Shown piece after piece: positions 9,392 to 19,497 of a stretch of DNA of 64,000 nt (positions are counted from its first letter, which is position 1; every line of letters starts with the position of its first letter). The position numbers and the translations under genes were made by a program. The stretch lies in NCBI RefSeq assembly GCF_014197795.1, contig NZ_JACIGI010000003.1:1-64000 (forward strand). The letters are read 5' to 3'. The notes beneath the pieces are model-generated. The model had not been told where the DNA came from. It ran no database searches and saw only the letters and a list, made by a program, of their open reading frames with translations. Origin of the DNA: Roseospira goensis (GTDB lineage: Bacteria; Pseudomonadota; Alphaproteobacteria; Rhodospirillales; Rhodospirillaceae).

Positions 9392-10195
9392 ATGGTCAAC
9401 ACGCTGGGGTTCCATCTCGCCGCCGTCCTGTTCCTGGTGCCGGCGGCCGTGCTGCCGCTGTGGCGTGCCGCCAAGCCGGTGTGGCAGGCGGCCGCCACGG
9501 TGCTGGCGGCCATGGGGCCGACCTTCTGGGTCACCTGGCAGCTCACAGAGGGTTGGCACACCGGTGTTTCCGCGACCCTGTGGGTGGCGATCGCCACCAG
9601 CGCCCTGTTGTTCTTCCTGGTGACCATGGTCAGCCGCCATGCCTGGCGGCTGGCGCCGCTGCTGATGCCCTACCTCGGCCTGCTGGGCGTGGTGGCGGGC
9701 GTCACGGCCGGGGCGGACGACGCCGTCCTGCCCCTGCGCGGCCAGGCGCCGCCGGCCGCCTGGCTGGTGTTCCACATCGTGGTGTCGGTCATCACCTATG
9801 GCCTGCTGACGATCGCGGCGGTCGCGGCCCTCGGAGCCTTCCTCCAGGAACGGGCGCTGAAGCGCAAGCAGCCGACGCGGCTGACGAGGCTGCTTCCGTC
9901 GGTGACGGAGTCGGAGCGCCTCTCGGTGGCCCTGCTGGCCTGGTCGGAGGCGGTGCTCGGCCTCGGGCTGCTCAGCGGCATGGCGGTGCAGACGTTCGTC
10001 AGCGGGACCCTGCTGGTGCTGGATCACAAGACGCTGCTGTCGCTGCTGGCGTTCGCGGTCATCGGCGGCCTCTTGGCCGCGCATCGCTGGGCCGGGGTTC
10101 GTGGTCGCGCCGCGGCGCGCTACGTGCTGCTGGCCTACCTGCTGCTGACCCTGGCCTTCCCGGGCGTCAAGTTCATCTCGACCGTGCTGGCCTGA
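9392..10195 (+). CDS. CcsA/YpjD-like cytochrome assembly membrane protein
   Basis: A 267-residue polytopic inner-membrane protein, with about eight hydrophobic segments, of the cytochrome c assembly (CcsA/YpjD) family. Conserved segments are [49 protein letters not shown] and [14 protein letters not shown]. The histidines in FHIVV and DHKT are candidate haem-handling residues. The typical CcsA tryptophan-rich motif is not obvious, so it belongs to the shorter YpjD-like branch whose substrate is unclear. The gene starts 195 bases from divergent ispDF. Confidence 0.8.
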   Translation: MVNTLGFHLAAVLFLVPAAVLPLWRAAKPVWQAAATVLAAMGPTFWVTWQLTEGWHTGVSATLWVAIATSALLFFLVTMVSRHAWRLAPLLMPYLGLLGVVAGVTAGADDAVLPLRGQAPPAAWLVFHIVVSVITYGLLTIAAVAALGAFLQERALKRKQPTRLTRLLPSVTESERLSVALLAWSEAVLGLGLLSGMAVQTFVSGTLLVLDHKTLLSLLAFAVIGGLLAAHRWAGVRGRAAARYVLLAYLLLTLAFPGVKFISTVLA

Positions 10196-10301
10196 CGCGC
10201 AAAAAACAGACGGACTGCCGCAAGATGGGTCGCCAATTGCCTAAGCAGTGTGCATAATGCGCGTCTTCTGACCCGGTTCCGCTCCCCATCGGTTTCTCCC
10301 C

Positions 10302-11330
10302 ATGACCCTGACCATCGGTCCCCTGCGCCTGCGCAACCGTGTGCTGCTCGCGCCCATGTCGGGCATCACCGACGCGCCGTTCCGGCGGCTGGCGTGGCGC
10401 TTCGGGTGCGGCCTGACGGTCTCCGAAATGATCGCCAGCGGGCGCGTCGCCAGCGGCCACGATACCCGCCTGGGGCACGCGGCCGGATCCTGCGGGGACG
10501 CCGGGCCGGCCGCCGTGCAGCTCGCCGGCTGCGACCCGGTGATCATGGCCGAGGCGGCGCGCGCCTGCGCCGACCAGGGAGCGGCGCTGATCGACATCAA
10601 CATGGGCTGCCCGGTCAAGAAGGTGGTCAAGGGCGAGGCCGGCGCCGCGCTGATGCGCGACGAGCCGCGCGCCGCCGCCATCATCGGCGCCGTGGTGGCG
10701 GCGGTCTCCGTCCCGGTGACGCTCAAGATGCGGGCCGGCTGGGACGCCGACCACCGCAACGCCCCCCGGCTGGCGCGCATCGCCGAGGACCTGGGGGTGC
10801 GGATGATCACGGTACACGGGCGCACCCGGGACCAGTTCTATGGCGGCCATGCCGACTGGTCGGTGATCGGCGACGTTAAGGCGGCGGTGTCGGTGCCGGT
10901 GGTCGGGAACGGCGACGTCGGCTCGCTGGACGACGCCCGGCGGCTGCTGGCGCGCTCGGGCGCCGACGGCGTGATGATCGGGCGCGCCGCCCAGGGCCGG
11001 CCGTGGCTGCCCGGGCTGGTGGCCCAGGGCCTGGAGGCGGGAACCGCGCCGGCCGAGCCGGACCTTCTCGCCCGGGCCGCGATCGCCCTGGAGCACTTCG
11101 ACGGCCTGATCGACCACTACGGCGGTTATCGTGGCCTGCGCCTGGCCCGCAAGCACATGGCGTGGGCGGTGCAGGGACTGCGCGACGCGGCGGCCTTCCG
11201 GCGCGCCTTCAATGCCGAGACCGACCCGGCGTGCGCCCGGGCCGCCCTGGTCGCCTTCTGGGCGGAGGCCCGGCCGGAACGCGCGGACGGTGGTCCGGCG
11301 GCCGGCCCGTCGGCACGGGAGGCAGCATGA
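10302..11330 (+). CDS. dusB: tRNA-dihydrouridine synthase DusB (NifR3)
   Basis: A 342-residue FMN-dependent tRNA dihydrouridine synthase. It shows [20 protein letters not shown], the catalytic-cysteine region [42 protein letters not shown] and [11 protein letters not shown]. In alphaproteobacteria dusB (nifR3) heads the ntrBC operon, as here: its TGA overlaps the ntrB ATG by four bases. It may therefore be co-transcribed with the nitrogen regulators. Confidence 0.95.
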   Translation: MTLTIGPLRLRNRVLLAPMSGITDAPFRRLAWRFGCGLTVSEMIASGRVASGHDTRLGHAAGSCGDAGPAAVQLAGCDPVIMAEAARACADQGAALIDINMGCPVKKVVKGEAGAALMRDEPRAAAIIGAVVAAVSVPVTLKMRAGWDADHRNAPRLARIAEDLGVRMITVHGRTRDQFYGGHADWSVIGDVKAAVSVPVVGNGDVGSLDDARRLLARSGADGVMIGRAAQGRPWLPGLVAQGLEAGTAPAEPDLLARAAIALEHFDGLIDHYGGYRGLRLARKHMAWAVQGLRDAAAFRRAFNAETDPACARAALVAFWAEARPERADGGPAAGPSAREAA

Positions 11331-12466
11331 GCCGGTCCCTCAAGGTCGTCGATGGCGGCCGTCCCACGTCGGAGCCGACCCTCGACCCGGTCTCAATCCT
11401 CAACGCCATCGCCTCGGCCGTGCTGGTGCTGGACGACGCCGACCGGGTGGTGTTCCTCAACGCCGCCGGCGAGCAGTTGTTCGAGAGCAGCCTGGCCCAC
11501 CTCAAGGGCACTCCGCTCGACGACCTGGTGCCGCGCGACAGCCAGACGTTCTCGTTGATCTCCCAGGCGCGGCGCAACAGCAGCGCCGTGTCCGAGTACG
11601 AAGTGGAGATCGACACCCCGCGCACCGGCCCCCGGGTGATGACCATCCAGGTCTCGCCCCATGGCGACATGGCCGATTGGGTGGTGGTGCAGTTCCAGGA
11701 GCATTCCAAGGCCCTGCGCATCGGCCAGCAGATGTTGAGCCGGGGCGCGGCGCGGTCGGTGTCTGCGATGGCGCGCCTGCTGGCGCACGAGGTCAAGAAC
11801 CCGCTGTCGGGCATCCGCGGCGCGGCACAGCTCCTCGACCAGAGCGTGCCCGAACCGGACCGGGTGCTGACCCAGCTCATCCGCGACGAGACCGACCGTA
11901 TCGTGGCCCTGGTCGACCGCATGGACGTGTTCAGCGAGGGCGGCGCCCTGAAACGCGAGCCGGTCAACATCCATCAGGTTCTGGAGCACGTTCGCCGGGT
12001 GGCCGAAAACGGGTTTGCCCGGGGCGTCCGTCTGGTCGAGAGCTACGACCCGTCGCTGCCGCCGGTGCTCGGCAACCGCGACCAGCTCGTGCAGGTGTTC
12101 CTGAACCTGGTCAAGAACGCGGCCGAAGTGGTGCCGGCGGAGGGCGGCGAGATCGTGCTGTCCACGGCCTACCAGCACGGCCTGCGGCTGGCCGCGCCGG
12201 GCTCGACCGATCGGCTGGACCTGCCGCTGGTGGTGACGGTGCGCGACAACGGGCCGGGCATCCCCGAGGACATGCGCGGCCACCTGTTCGAGCCCTTCGT
12301 CACCAACAAGCCGGCCGGCAGCGGCCTTGGCCTGCCGCTGGTGGCCAAGATCGTGACCGACCACGGCGGCATCGTCGAGTTCGATACCCAGCCGCGCCGG
12401 ACGGTGTTCCGGGTCGTGCTGCCGATGGCGCCGGCGGCCCGGCAAACGCGGCGGCACGAGGCGTGA
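11327..12466 (+). CDS. ntrB: Nitrogen sensor histidine kinase NtrB (GlnL)
   Basis: A 379-residue cytosolic two-component kinase that controls NtrC according to nitrogen status through PII. A PAS-like N-terminal domain (about residues 20-125) precedes the H-box [20 protein letters not shown] with phospho-acceptor His154. The ATPase domain follows, with [24 protein letters not shown] and [13 protein letters not shown]. No transmembrane segment is visible, as expected. The start overlaps dusB by four bases and ntrC follows after a 50-base repeat-rich gap. Confidence 0.95.
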   Translation: MSRSLKVVDGGRPTSEPTLDPVSILNAIASAVLVLDDADRVVFLNAAGEQLFESSLAHLKGTPLDDLVPRDSQTFSLISQARRNSSAVSEYEVEIDTPRTGPRVMTIQVSPHGDMADWVVVQFQEHSKALRIGQQMLSRGAARSVSAMARLLAHEVKNPLSGIRGAAQLLDQSVPEPDRVLTQLIRDETDRIVALVDRMDVFSEGGALKREPVNIHQVLEHVRRVAENGFARGVRLVESYDPSLPPVLGNRDQLVQVFLNLVKNAAEVVPAEGGEIVLSTAYQHGLRLAAPGSTDRLDLPLVVTVRDNGPGIPEDMRGHLFEPFVTNKPAGSGLGLPLVAKIVTDHGGIVEFDTQPRRTVFRVVLPMAPAARQTRRHEA

Positions 12467-12511
12467 GAGGGTCAGAGTGTGACAGCGTGAGAGACAGCGT
12501 GAGAGGAGGAG
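12461..12511 (+). repeat. Short tandem repeats feeding the ntrC ribosome site
   Basis: The ntrB end and ntrB-ntrC gap contain three copies of GCGTGAGAG (starting 12461, 12485, 12497). Two of these lie in an exact 12-base tandem repeat, GACAGCGTGAGA, at 12481-12504. The last copy runs directly into GAGGAGGAGAG, the ntrC Shine-Dalgarno region. The repeat looks like slippage-generated sequence that could vary in length between strains. Confidence 0.8.
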
Positions 12512-12516
12512 AGACG

Positions 12517-14022
12517 ATGACCGAGGCGACGGTCGGCCCCGGCGCGGAGGCGATGGCGCCGCTGCTGGATGCCGTGCCGGGCGAGGGCCGGACCATCCTG
12601 ATCGCCGATGACGACCGCGCCATCCGCACGGTCCTCAGTCAGGCGCTGGGGCGGGCCGGCTACGAGGTGCGGACCACCGGGACGGCCTCCACGCTGTGGA
12701 CCTGGGTCTCCGACGGTGCCGGCGATCTGGTCATCACCGACGTGGTCATGCCGGACGAAAACGGTCTCGACCTGATCCCGCGTATCAAGAAGGTCCGGCC
12801 GGACCTGCGCATCATCGTGATGAGCGCCCAGAACACCCTCCTGACCGCGGTCAAGGCGACGGAGCGTGGCGCGTTCGAGTACCTGCCGAAACCCTTCGAC
12901 CTGACCGAACTGGTCAACGTGGTGCGGCGCGCGCTGTCGACCCCCAGCCAGCCGGCGGCGCGCGGCCCCGACGTGGCGGACGAGGACGAGGGCCTGCCGC
13001 TGATCGGCCGCTCGCCGGCGATGCAGGAGATCTACCGCACGCTGGCCCGGTTGATGAACACCGACCTGACGGTGATGATCACCGGCGAGTCCGGCACCGG
13101 CAAGGAGTTGGTGGCGCGCGCCCTGCATGACTACGGCAAGCGCCGCGGCGGGCCGTTCGTGGCGGTCAACATGGCGGCGATCCCGCGCGAGCTGATCGAG
13201 TCCGAGCTGTTCGGCCACGAGAAGGGCGCCTTCACCGGGGCCACCACGCGCGGTGTCGGCCGGTTCGAGCAGGCCGACGGCGGCACCCTGTTCCTGGATG
13301 AGATCGGCGATATGCCGCCCGAGGCGCAGACCCGCCTGCTGCGCGTGCTGCAGGAGAACGAGTACACCACGGTGGGCGGGCGCACCGCGATCCGGGCCAA
13401 CGTGCGCATCGTCGCCGCCACCCACCGCGACCTGACCCAACAGATCCGCCAGGGGCTGTTTCGCGAGGATCTGTTCTACCGCCTCAATGTCGTTCCGATC
13501 CGCCTGCCGGCGCTGCGCGAGCGGGCCGAGGACATCCCCGAACTGGTGCGGCATTTCCTGGCCCAGGTGGCCGAGGAGGGCCTGCCCGGCAAGATGATCG
13601 ACGGGCCGGCGATGGAGCGCCTGAAGCGCCACCGCTGGCCGGGCAACGTGCGCGAGCTGGAGAATCTGGTGCGCCGCCTGGCCGCGCTGTACTCGCAGGA
13701 GACCATCGGCGTCGACGTGATCGAGGCCGAACTGGCCGCCGCCCCGCCGACGGTCGGCAACGGCGGCGGCAGCGGCGAGGGCCTGAGCACGCTGGTCGAA
13801 CGTCACCTGCGCGAGTACTTCGCGGCCCACAACGAGGCCCTGCCCGCCGCCGGGCTGCACGACCGGGTGTTGCGCGAGGTGGAACGCCCGCTGATCGCGC
13901 TGTCGCTGGAGGCGACCAAGGGCAACCAGATCCGGGCCGCGCACCTGCTGGGGCTGAACCGGAACACCCTGCGCAAGAAGATCCGCGAATTGGACATCCA
14001 GGTGATTCGCGGCGTACGGTGA
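12517..14022 (+). CDS. ntrC: Nitrogen response regulator NtrC
   Basis: A 501-residue sigma-54-dependent activator. The receiver domain has the acidic pocket IADDDR and the phospho-acceptor Asp75 in [13 protein letters not shown], with YLPKPFD as the conserved lysine. The AAA+ domain has GESGTGKE, the sigma-54-contacting loop GAFTGA and [11 protein letters not shown] Fis-type helix-turn-helix follows at the end ([19 protein letters not shown]). Phosphorylated by NtrB, it would activate nitrogen-assimilation promoters. The strong AGGAGGAG ribosome site makes ATG 12517 the clear start. There are about 20 extra residues before the receiver domain. Confidence 0.96.
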   Translation: MTEATVGPGAEAMAPLLDAVPGEGRTILIADDDRAIRTVLSQALGRAGYEVRTTGTASTLWTWVSDGAGDLVITDVVMPDENGLDLIPRIKKVRPDLRIIVMSAQNTLLTAVKATERGAFEYLPKPFDLTELVNVVRRALSTPSQPAARGPDVADEDEGLPLIGRSPAMQEIYRTLARLMNTDLTVMITGESGTGKELVARALHDYGKRRGGPFVAVNMAAIPRELIESELFGHEKGAFTGATTRGVGRFEQADGGTLFLDEIGDMPPEAQTRLLRVLQENEYTTVGGRTAIRANVRIVAATHRDLTQQIRQGLFREDLFYRLNVVPIRLPALRERAEDIPELVRHFLAQVAEEGLPGKMIDGPAMERLKRHRWPGNVRELENLVRRLAALYSQETIGVDVIEAELAAAPPTVGNGGGSGEGLSTLVERHLREYFAAHNEALPAAGLHDRVLREVERPLIALSLEATKGNQIRAAHLLGLNRNTLRKKIRELDIQVIRGVR

Positions 14023-14076
14023 CAGACCGGGGCGCGCCCGGACCGGAAGGCCGGCGGACCTGGGAACGGAACCACG

Positions 14077-16374
14077 ATGGACACTGCCACCCGCAGCACC
14101 CTGAAACGGCGGCTCCTGCGGTTGGGCCTGTGGGCGCGCCGCGCGCGCCTGTCGCGCGCCCTGACCCTGGTCCTGGCCGTGGCCGCGGTGGTGTCGGTGG
14201 GCGTCACCACGGCGGTGCTGACCGGCCTGGGGCCGACCATCAAGGACCCGGCGGTCATGCTGGGTCTGCTCAACGTCAACCTGGCGATCATGCTGGCGCT
14301 CGGCCTGCTGGTGGCGCGCCGCCTGGTGAAGGTCTGGGCGGCCCGTCGCAGCGGCGGGGCCGGATCGCGCCTGCACGTGCGCATGGTGGTGTTGTTCGGC
14401 GTGGTGGCGGTGACCCCGGCGATCCTGACGTCGGTGTTCTCGATCCTGGTGTTCCAGGTCGGCGTCCAGGGCTGGTTCTCGACGCGGGTGTCGACCGCGC
14501 TCGATGAATCGCGAGAGGTCGCCCAGGCGTACCTGACGGAGCATCAGCAGGCGATCGCCGGCGACGTGCTGGCCATGGCCAACGACCTGAACCGGGACTG
14601 GCTGCGCATCAGCCGGGACCCGCAACGCCTGAGTCAGTTCCTGGGCACGCAGTCGGCGTTGCGCAACCTGACCGAGGCGGTGGTGTTCGGCAAGGACGGC
14701 AAGGTGATCGCCCGCGCCGGCTACACCTTCTCACTGCAGTTCGAGCAGGTGCCGTTCTGGGCCATGGACCGGGCCGACAGTGGCGACGTCGCGCTTCTGA
14801 CCGGCGAGAACGACGACCGGGTACGCGGTCTGGTGCGGCTCGATACGGTCACGCCGCTGTACCTGTACGTGGGGCGATTCGTCGATCCCGCGGTGCTGGG
14901 GGCGATCGAGAGCACCGAACAGGCGGTCAACCAATACCGCGAACTGGAGGGGCGCCGCTCGGGCTATGAGTTCACGCTGTCCATGATCTTCCTCATGGTC
15001 GCCGTCCTGCTGCTGCTGGCGGCGGTGGCCGTGGGCCTGACCATGGCAACGCGCCTGGCGACCCCCATCATGGCCCTGATCGACGCCGCCGACCGCGTGC
15101 GCCAGGGCAACCTGCGGGTCCGGGTCAAGGAGATCGCCGCCAATGACGAGGTGGCGTCGCTGTCGCGGGCGTTCAACCGCATGACGGCGCAGATCGAGGC
15201 CCAGCAGAAGAGCCTCATGGGCGCCAACCGGGAGCTGGACGAGCGCCGCCGGTTCACCGAGACGGTGCTGGCCGGGGTCTCCGCCGGCGTCATCGCGCTC
15301 GACCGCGACGGCCTGGTGACGCTCGGCAACCGGTCCGCGTGCGATCTCCTGGGCGAGGACCTCAACGCCTGGGTGGGCCGCCCGGCCGCCCGCCTGATCC
15401 CGGAGATCGCCGCGCTGATGGACCAGATCCGGCCCCGTCCGGACCGGTCGGCCCAGGCCGAGACTGCGTATCGGCACGACGGACGCACCCTCACGCTGCT
15501 GGTGCGCCTGAGCGCCGAGCGCGACGCTGAGGGGGGCATCCTGGGTTACGTCTTGACCTTCGATGATATCACCGAGTTGCAGCAGGCGCAGCGCAAGGCG
15601 GCCTGGGCCGACGTCGCGCGGCGCATCGCGCACGAGATCAAGAATCCACTGACTCCGATCCAGCTCTCCGCCGAGCGCCTGAAGCGGCGCTACCTCAAGC
15701 AGCTCACCCAGGACCAGGACACCTTCGTGCAGTGTACCGACACCATCGTGCGCCACGTCAGCGACATCGGCCAGATGGTGGACGAGTTCTCGGCCTTCGC
15801 CCGGATGCCGGCCCCCACCATGCGCACCGAGACCCTGAACGGGATCGTACAACAGGCCGTGGTCTTGCAACGCACGGCCTATCCGCGCATCACCTATCAC
15901 ACCGACCTGCCCGATCATCCGGTCCGGCTGCGGTGCGACGCCCGCCAGGTGACGCAGGCGCTGACCAACCTGCTCAAGAACGCGGTCGAGGGGATTGACG
16001 GCCGATTGGAAAAGGAAAAGGATCAAGCATCGGCGGTGGCCGGCGTCATTCGGGTGGGGCTGGAGGAGCGCACGGACTCGGTGGCGATCGTGGTCGAGGA
16101 TAACGGCAAGGGTCTGCCGGCCCTGGATCGTGAACGCCTGACGGAGCCCTACGTGACCACCCGGACCAAGGGCACGGGCCTCGGTCTGGCCATCGTCAAG
16201 AAGATTCTTGAGGATCACCGCGGTGACCTCGTCCTGGGCGACGCGGCCGGGATGGGAGCGCGGATCACCCTCGTGTTTCCGCGTCGGAGCGACGAGACGG
16301 ACACGCCCGGTGCGGTGGCGTCCGCCGCCGATACCAAGCCTCCGGTTCCCCTGGCTGCCCAGGGTGGTGTGTGA
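14077..16374 (+). CDS. ntrY: Nitrogen-related sensor histidine kinase NtrY
   Basis: A 765-residue membrane histidine kinase. The N-terminal region carries several membrane helices (within about residues 25-145) and a periplasmic loop ending near the helix FTLSMIFLMVAVLLLLAAVA (about 300-320). A HAMP domain, a PAS domain and the kinase core follow, with H-box IAHEIKNPLTPIQLSAERLK, LTNLLKNAVEG and TGLGLAIVKKIL. NtrY pairs with NtrX and responds to nitrogen or, in some alphaproteobacteria, redox and envelope cues. It lies 54 bases after ntrC in the conserved ntrBC-ntrYX order. Confidence 0.95.
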   Translation: MDTATRSTLKRRLLRLGLWARRARLSRALTLVLAVAAVVSVGVTTAVLTGLGPTIKDPAVMLGLLNVNLAIMLALGLLVARRLVKVWAARRSGGAGSRLHVRMVVLFGVVAVTPAILTSVFSILVFQVGVQGWFSTRVSTALDESREVAQAYLTEHQQAIAGDVLAMANDLNRDWLRISRDPQRLSQFLGTQSALRNLTEAVVFGKDGKVIARAGYTFSLQFEQVPFWAMDRADSGDVALLTGENDDRVRGLVRLDTVTPLYLYVGRFVDPAVLGAIESTEQAVNQYRELEGRRSGYEFTLSMIFLMVAVLLLLAAVAVGLTMATRLATPIMALIDAADRVRQGNLRVRVKEIAANDEVASLSRAFNRMTAQIEAQQKSLMGANRELDERRRFTETVLAGVSAGVIALDRDGLVTLGNRSACDLLGEDLNAWVGRPAARLIPEIAALMDQIRPRPDRSAQAETAYRHDGRTLTLLVRLSAERDAEGGILGYVLTFDDITELQQAQRKAAWADVARRIAHEIKNPLTPIQLSAERLKRRYLKQLTQDQDTFVQCTDTIVRHVSDIGQMVDEFSAFARMPAPTMRTETLNGIVQQAVVLQRTAYPRITYHTDLPDHPVRLRCDARQVTQALTNLLKNAVEGIDGRLEKEKDQASAVAGVIRVGLEERTDSVAIVVEDNGKGLPALDRERLTEPYVTTRTKGTGLGLAIVKKILEDHRGDLVLGDAAGMGARITLVFPRRSDETDTPGAVASAADTKPPVPLAAQGGV

Positions 16375-16481
16375 CAACCCGGCGTACCGGCCGACGGATG
16401 CGCCCTTGCCATGACCAGGATTGCAACCAGACCCATGACCAAGACCAGGGATGCGGGCGCTGGCGCCCTGTCAGCGTGATC

Positions 16482-17966
16482 ATGCCCCACGACATCCTGA
16501 TCGTTGACGACGAGAGCGACATCCGCATGGCGGTGGCCGGCGTCCTGGAGGACGAGGGCCACACCTGTCGGGAAGCGACCGACAGTGACAGTGCCCTGCA
16601 GGCCATCGCCGAGCGGCGTCCGAACCTCGTCGTTCTGGACATCTGGCTGGAGGGCAGCCGGCTCGATGGGCTGGAGCTGCTCGACCACGTCTTGCGGGAC
16701 TATCCGACGCTTCCGGTGCTGATGATCAGCGGCCACGGCACCATCGAGACCGCGGTGGCAGCGATCAAGAAGGGCGCCTACGACTTCATCGAGAAGCCGT
16801 TCAAGACCGACCGCCTGCTGCTGATGGTGGACCGCGCCGTCGAGGCCGCGCGCCTGAAGCAGGAGAACGCCGAACTGCGCATCCGGATCGGCGCGCACAG
16901 CGAACTGGTGGGCGAGAGCCCGCCCATCAGCCAGTTGCGCGGGGCCATCTCCAAGGTGGCGCCGACCGGGTCGCGCGTGCTCATCACCGGACCGGCCGGC
17001 ACCGGCAAGGAGGTGTTGGCGCGCCAGATCCACGCCCGCAGCCGCCGGGCCGAACAGCCCTTCGTGGTGGTGAACTGCGCGGCCATGCACCCCGACCGCA
17101 TGGAACTGGAGCTGTTCGGGACCGAGACCGGCGTGGACGGCTACGATTCACCGCGCAAGGTGGGCATGTTCGAGCAGGCCAACGGCGGCACCCTGCTGCT
17201 GGACGAGATCGCCGACATGCCGCTGGAGACCCAGGGCAAGCTGGTGCGCGTGCTCCAGGAACAGACCTTCGAGCACGTGGGCGGCACCCGGCGGGTGCAT
17301 GTCGACGTCCGGGTCATCGCCACCAGCCACCGCGACCTCCAGGACGAAATCCAGCAGCACCGCTTCCGCGAGGATCTGTACTATCGCCTCGCCGTGGTCC
17401 CGCTGCGCGTGCCGTCTCTGGTCGAGCGACGCGGCGACATCCCGCTGTTGGCGCGGTTCTTCATGGACGCCGCCGCCCGCTCCGCGGGTATCCCGCCGCG
17501 CCCCCTGGGCGAGGATGCGATGGCCGCCCTCCAGGCTTACGACTGGCCCGGCAACGTGCGGCAGTTGCGCAACGTCATCGACTGGCTGCTGATCATGGCG
17601 CCGGGGGAGCCGCGCGAGGCCATCCGCGCCGACATGCTGCCGAGCGAAATCAGCGCCCTGACGCCCGACACGCTGCGGCTGGAGAAGTCGCCGGAGATCA
17701 TGACCCTGCCGCTGCGCGAGGCGCGCGAGATGTTCGAACGGGACTATCTGCTGGCCCAGGTCACCCGGTTCGGCGGCAACGTCTCGCGCACCGCCGAGTT
17801 CGTGGGCATGGAACGCTCGGCCTTGCATCGTAAGCTGAAGAGCCTGGGTGTCGCCGGCGGGGCGGCGGCCGCCGCGGCGGCCAGTGGCGGCGACGCCGGC
17901 CAAGCCGCGCCCGCGTCGGCCGAGCCCGGCCTGGTGCACGGCGGCGCCCGCGGGTCCGCCTCCTGA
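16482..17966 (+). CDS. ntrX: Nitrogen assimilation response regulator NtrX
   Basis: A 494-residue NtrC-family regulator. The receiver domain starts right after the ATG (ILIVDDESDIRMAVAGVLED) with phospho-acceptor Asp53 in VVLDIWLEGSRLDGLEL. The AAA+ domain has GPAGTGKE and LLLDEIADMP, but the GAFTGA sigma-54 loop is replaced by FGTETGVDGYDS, as is usual for alphaproteobacterial NtrX. A Fis-type helix-turn-helix (TAEFVGMERSALHRKLKSLG) is followed by a low-complexity Ala/Gly tail. I prefer ATG 16482. An in-frame GTG at 16371, overlapping the ntrY stop, would add 37 residues with no family match. Confidence 0.92.
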   Translation: MPHDILIVDDESDIRMAVAGVLEDEGHTCREATDSDSALQAIAERRPNLVVLDIWLEGSRLDGLELLDHVLRDYPTLPVLMISGHGTIETAVAAIKKGAYDFIEKPFKTDRLLLMVDRAVEAARLKQENAELRIRIGAHSELVGESPPISQLRGAISKVAPTGSRVLITGPAGTGKEVLARQIHARSRRAEQPFVVVNCAAMHPDRMELELFGTETGVDGYDSPRKVGMFEQANGGTLLLDEIADMPLETQGKLVRVLQEQTFEHVGGTRRVHVDVRVIATSHRDLQDEIQQHRFREDLYYRLAVVPLRVPSLVERRGDIPLLARFFMDAAARSAGIPPRPLGEDAMAALQAYDWPGNVRQLRNVIDWLLIMAPGEPREAIRADMLPSEISALTPDTLRLEKSPEIMTLPLREAREMFERDYLLAQVTRFGGNVSRTAEFVGMERSALHRKLKSLGVAGGAAAAAAASGGDAGQAAPASAEPGLVHGGARGSAS

Positions 17967-18012
17967 CCGGCGCGGCCGGCCCACGCGCGTCCGTCACGAA
18001 GGGCACGACGCC

Positions 18013-19389
18013 ATGAAGGTCATCGTCTGCGGGGCCGGCCAGGTCGGCTTCAACATCGCCCGCTATCTGGCGTCGGAGGGCAACGACGTCACGGTCATCG
18101 ACCAGCGCCCGGATCTGATCCGCAAGATCTCCGACAGTCTCGACGTTCAGGCCATGGTGGGGCACGCGTCGTACCCCAGCGTGCTTGACACCGCCGGCGC
18201 CGCCGACGCGGAGATGCTGATCGCGGTCACCCACGCCGACGAAGTGAACATGGTCGCCTGTCAGGTCGCGCACTCGCTGTTCCATGTGCCGACCAAGATC
18301 GCGCGCGTGCGCGCCCAGGACTACCTCCAGGACGAATGGGCCAACCTGTTCAGCCGCGAGAACATGCCGATCGACGTCACCATCTCGCCGGAGATCGAGG
18401 TGGCGAAGGCGGTGATCCGGCGTCTGCGGGTGCCCGGCGCGACGGAGTTGATCCCGCTGGCGCACAACAAGGTGCGGCTGCTGGGGGTGCGCTGCTCCGA
18501 GGACACGCCGGTGGTGTTCACGCCCATCCGCCAGCTCGCCGCGCTGTTTCCCGAATTGTCCATCGTCATCGTCGGCATCGTGCGCCAGGACCGCCCCATG
18601 GTGCCGAGCCCGGACGACCAGATGATGCCGGGCGACGACGTCTACTTCGTCTGCGCCACCGAGCATCAGGCCCGCGCCCTGGCCGCCTTCGGGCACGAGG
18701 AGCCGGAAGCACGGCGGATCCTGATCCTGGGCGGGGGCAACATCGGCCTGTTCCTGGCCCAGCGCCTGGAGCGCGATTTCCCGCAGGTCTCGGTCAAGGT
18801 GGTGGAGCAGGACCGCGCCCGCGCCGAGTTCGTGGCCAAGACCCTGACCCGCTCCGTGGTCATCAACGGCGATGTGCTGGACCAGGAGATCCTGGAAGAG
18901 GCCGCCGTGGACCAGACCGAGACCGTGGTCGCGGTCACCAATGATGACGAGAACAACATCCTGGCCTCGCTGCTGGCCAAGCGGCACGGCTGCCAACGGG
19001 CCATCACCCTCATCAACAAGTCCACCTACAACCCGCTGGTCTCCACCCTGGGCGTGGACGTGGTGGTCAACCCGCGCAGCATGACGGTCTCGACCATCCT
19101 CCAGCACGTGCGCCGGGGCCGCATTCACAGCGTCCACTCTCTGCACGAGGGCTTCGGCGAGCTGATCGAGGCCGACGCGCTGGAGACCTCGGGCCTGGTC
19201 GGCCGCCCCCTGCGCGAGGTGCGGTTGCCGGCCGGGGTGATCCTCGGTGCCGTGGTGCGCGGCGAGCAGGTCATCAGCCCGCGCGGGTCCACGGTGCTGA
19301 AGGCCGGCGACCGCGTGGTGCTGTTCGCCTCCTCCGGGGCGATCAAGAAGGTGGAGAAGATGTTCTCGGTGCGGCTGGAGTTCTTCTGA
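18013..19389 (+). CDS. trkA: Trk potassium uptake regulatory protein TrkA
   Basis: A 458-residue cytosolic, NAD-binding gating subunit of the Trk potassium transporter. Two RCK units are visible. The first begins KVIVCGAGQVGFNIARYLA with a Rossmann fold and the acidic VTVIDQRPD. The second has ILILGGGNIGLFLAQRLE. Each is followed by a TrkA-C domain. The start ATG 18013 begins exactly at the first Rossmann strand. trkA after ntrX and before hfq is the conserved alphaproteobacterial order. No trkH partner is in the window. Confidence 0.95.
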   Translation: MKVIVCGAGQVGFNIARYLASEGNDVTVIDQRPDLIRKISDSLDVQAMVGHASYPSVLDTAGAADAEMLIAVTHADEVNMVACQVAHSLFHVPTKIARVRAQDYLQDEWANLFSRENMPIDVTISPEIEVAKAVIRRLRVPGATELIPLAHNKVRLLGVRCSEDTPVVFTPIRQLAALFPELSIVIVGIVRQDRPMVPSPDDQMMPGDDVYFVCATEHQARALAAFGHEEPEARRILILGGGNIGLFLAQRLERDFPQVSVKVVEQDRARAEFVAKTLTRSVVINGDVLDQEILEEAAVDQTETVVAVTNDDENNILASLLAKRHGCQRAITLINKSTYNPLVSTLGVDVVVNPRSMTVSTILQHVRRGRIHSVHSLHEGFGELIEADALETSGLVGRPLREVRLPAGVILGAVVRGEQVISPRGSTVLKAGDRVVLFASSGAIKKVEKMFSVRLEFF

Positions 19390-19497
19390 GCCGGACACAG
19401 GGCTGCCTTGTGCGCGCGGCATTCCCTCGCGCGCCCGAGTGGTCTAGAACCGGGGTCTGCACCGCGCACCGTCCCGCCACCGCCCCTCGGAGGAGCC

